Below, piece after piece: positions 62,264-64,000 of a stretch of DNA of 64,000 bases. Source of the stretch: Dyadobacter linearis (GTDB lineage: Bacteria > Bacteroidota > Bacteroidia > Cytophagales > Spirosomataceae). The translations under genes were made by a program, and so were the position numbers. The notes under the pieces are model-generated. The model was not told the origin of the DNA and did no database searches. It saw only the letters and a list, made by a program, of their open reading frames with translations. The stretch spans positions 923,764-987,763 of the forward strand of contig NZ_CAJRAU010000003.1 of assembly GCF_907165045.1 (NCBI RefSeq), given 5' to 3'. How positions within the stretch are numbered: the stretch's first letter is position 1; each line of letters opens with the position of its first letter.

Positions 62264-63841
62264 ATGAAATTCAGTATGAAACTATATAATAAAAACATTT
62301 CCAAGCTCCTGCTTTGCGGGGCAATCCTGCTGGGCCCGACAAGCTGCTCCGACTTCCTGGACGAGCAAGACCCGTCGAACCTTCAACCGGATACATTCTA
62401 CACCATTCCTGATCACGCAGAAGCGGCTGTTGCGGCTACTTATGCTGAGATGCGTTTCTACGGACAGGGTGCCGGTATTTTCTCTGCTAACTGGCAAATG
62501 CTGGAAGCTGTAACGGGTACAGCTACAACAGAAACTGGTCAGAACTCCGACCTGAACAACTTGTATGCATTGATCCACGATGGCAATACAGGTCACATTG
62601 CGAACTTCTGGAACGGATTGTATCGCGTGATCGCGAATGCAAACCTGGCTATCGAGAAGATCCCGGGAATCCAGTTCCCTGCTGCTAACGAAGCTCAGAA
62701 AACGCGTTTGATCGGTGAAGCGAGGTTCTTGCGTGCCTGGGCATATTTCTATGTGGTAAGACTTTGGGGTGATGCACCTTTGATTACTCTGCCGCAAACT
62801 GCCAGCTCAGAAGATTTTAATCCTACCAGAACACCTCAGGAGGAAATCTACAACCTGATTGTGGAAGATCTTACTGCTGCGGAAGCTGCCGGATTTGCTG
62901 ATTTCAATACAAACGGACGTGCTTCTAAAATAGCGGTTAAGTCACTTTTGTCGAAGGTATACCTTACTATGGCAGGTTTTCCATTGAGCAAAGGAGCTAC
63001 TCACTACAAGCTGGCTGCGGATAAAGCGCTGGAAGTAATTACTTACTCCAAAGCGAATCCTTCCACCCTGAACCTGTTCCCGACTTACAGAGAACTGCAC
63101 CAGGAAAACCTGAAAAACAGGCTGGAACACATTTTCCAGATCCAGTATAACACAGTAGTGGAACCTTTCCCGCTGAACGATTATTTCCCGAACTTCAAAG
63201 CAGTAACCTATGCAGGTCCTAGCGGAACGGGAAGTACGGTACCTACGCTTTCTTTCTACAATTCTTACGAAAAAGGCGATCTTCGTGCCAAAGATCAGGA
63301 GGGCTGGTTCTACACGTCTTACTATGAAAATGGTACAGGTGCTAAATTTGAGCTTGGTCAACCTTATGTGTTCAAGTATTTCAACATTGCTGCATTGGGC
63401 GGTCCTGGCATTACACCAACCAGGCTTAACAACCTGAATGTGAACCTGATCCGTTATGCAGAAGTGCTTTTGATCTATGCAGAAGCGCAAAACGAAGTTG
63501 GCGGACCGAATGCAGAAGCTTATGCAGCTCTCAAAGCGATCAGAGACCGTGCGAAACTGACGACTCCTGCAATGGGAACTTTCACCAAAGCAACATTCGC
63601 GGAAGCTGTGTGGCGTGAGCGCTGGCATGAATTCGCATACGAAGGAATTACATGGTTTGACATGGTTCGTCTGCGTAAAGTGTTCAACGAAACGACCGGA
63701 GGCTTTGATAACTTCGTAGGTCACCGTAACCTGAATGTAAGCGGTGGTGCTCCATTGCTGGAAAAACATCTATTGTTCCCTATTCCAATTCCGGAATTGA
63801 GAAACAACCCAAACCTGACACCTCAGAACCCGGGTTATTAA
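62264..63841 (+). CDS. SusD/RagB-type lipoprotein
   Basis: A 525-residue SusD-like lipoprotein (lipobox ending GPTSC, Cys at residue 28) that starts DFLDEQDPSNLQPDTFY after the lipidated region. LIGEARFLRAWAYFYVVRLW and LNVNLIRYAEVLLIYAEAQN are typical SusD helices, and the C-terminus is NNPNLTPQNPGY. Partner of the SusC protein just upstream. An IS3-type element edge begins about 30 bases after the stop. Confidence 0.94.
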   Translation: MKFSMKLYNKNISKLLLCGAILLGPTSCSDFLDEQDPSNLQPDTFYTIPDHAEAAVAATYAEMRFYGQGAGIFSANWQMLEAVTGTATTETGQNSDLNNLYALIHDGNTGHIANFWNGLYRVIANANLAIEKIPGIQFPAANEAQKTRLIGEARFLRAWAYFYVVRLWGDAPLITLPQTASSEDFNPTRTPQEEIYNLIVEDLTAAEAAGFADFNTNGRASKIAVKSLLSKVYLTMAGFPLSKGATHYKLAADKALEVITYSKANPSTLNLFPTYRELHQENLKNRLEHIFQIQYNTVVEPFPLNDYFPNFKAVTYAGPSGTGSTVPTLSFYNSYEKGDLRAKDQEGWFYTSYYENGTGAKFELGQPYVFKYFNIAALGGPGITPTRLNNLNVNLIRYAEVLLIYAEAQNEVGGPNAEAYAALKAIRDRAKLTTPAMGTFTKATFAEAVWRERWHEFAYEGITWFDMVRLRKVFNETTGGFDNFVGHRNLNVSGGAPLLEKHLLFPIPIPELRNNPNLTPQNPGY

Positions 63842-63872
63842 GTTTAGCATTTCAATTTAGGAGCCGGTCCTT

Positions 63873-64000
63873 TTGGACTGAACCCCAAAAGTTGGACGGT
63901 TTAAAATTTAGCGATTAGTGTGATGAGCCCGGTATTGTGCCGGGCTCATTCCATTTAAGTTCAGCCTGATCCTTTCATTGTTGTAGTATTCAATATATTC
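63873..64000 (-). mobile_element. Edge of an IS3-family insertion sequence
   Basis: The end near TTGGACTGAACCCCAAAAG looks like an IS3-family terminal repeat and is followed by the 3' end of a leftward transposase gene. The outer boundary is approximate, since the other end and any target duplication lie outside the window. Confidence 0.65.
63908..64000 (-). CDS. IS3-family transposase C-terminus (partial)
   Basis: The last 30 codons are visible and read EYIEYYNNERIRLNLNGMSP followed by AQYRAHHTNR and TAA. The Y-N-x-x-R-x-x-x-x-L-x-G-x-S-P-x-x-Y/F pattern is the usual end of the IS3 OrfB (DDE, rve) integrase domain. The catalytic residues are outside the window. Confidence 0.85.
   Translation of the reverse strand, partial: EYIEYYNNERIRLNLNGMSPAQYRAHHTNR

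Noticed and set aside
61435..62304. 289-codon minus-strand frame at the end of the second SusC gene
   Set aside because: Shadow of the SusC barrel and of the SusD start; no start signal and no motifs.

Overview
The window reads as chromosomal DNA of a Bacteroidota member of the order Cytophagales, most like Dyadobacter or a close Spirosomataceae relative (inference from gene content and gene style; no search was run). Supporting signs are two SusC/SusD outer-membrane pairs, many lipoproteins with a lipobox Cys, ThuA and Gfo/Idh/MocA sugar proteins, a TonB-linked siderophore receptor, weak Shine-Dalgarno signals, and small toxin-antitoxin-like modules placed between metabolic operons.

Layout. 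1-4.3 kb: housekeeping (ribD 5' end, prmC, a MoxR ATPase, yidD, lgt overlapping a lipoprotein gene, and an ECF sigma factor). 4.8-13.7 kb: a tight five-gene operon with a PfkB-HAD fusion, two paralogous propeller/helical-domain proteins around a sialidase-like protein, and a DUF3748 propeller protein. 13.7-14.2 kb: an HTH gene behind a frameshifted partner and a perfect palindrome. 14.4-18.9 kb: hexuronate genes (uxuA, SDR) and a ThuA plus Gfo/Idh pair. 19.0-19.7 kb: a HigBA-like module behind a 36-bp perfect palindrome. 19.7-26.1 kb: an AraC regulator, a META-like lipoprotein, a ketose epimerase-like protein, and a TonB receptor with a PepSY membrane protein. 26.2-27.8 kb: small accessory genes and a thioredoxin-like remnant. 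27.9-37.1 kb: GH125, GNAT, then Gfo/Idh, a 1253-residue ThuA-propeller-HEAT-cupredoxin protein, GH43 and AraC. 37.2-37.9 kb: a second copy of the module seen at 26.2 kb.

From 38.2 to 57.0 kb most genes point to proline and hydroxyproline peptides: a DPP IV-like peptidase, a SusC/SusD pair, an Xaa-Pro aminopeptidase, an APC permease, a DUF885 peptidase-like protein, and an apparently complete trans-4-hydroxy-L-proline pathway (epimerase, D-amino-acid dehydrogenase, DapA-like deaminase, 2-oxoglutarate semialdehyde dehydrogenase). A DUF3800 gene and a HEPN/MNT module are inserted among them. Together these genes could bind, cut, import and oxidise Hyp/Pro-rich peptides to 2-oxoglutarate. Heptanucleotide arrays lie directly before the starts of two of these genes.

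The window ends with a Gfo/Idh gene, a second SusC/SusD operon behind a LacI-type operator, and the edge of an IS3-family element. The best candidates for little-described biology are the hydroxyproline peptide locus, the duplicated DUF6934-like plus small-protein module, the propeller/helical-domain pair, and the heptad arrays.
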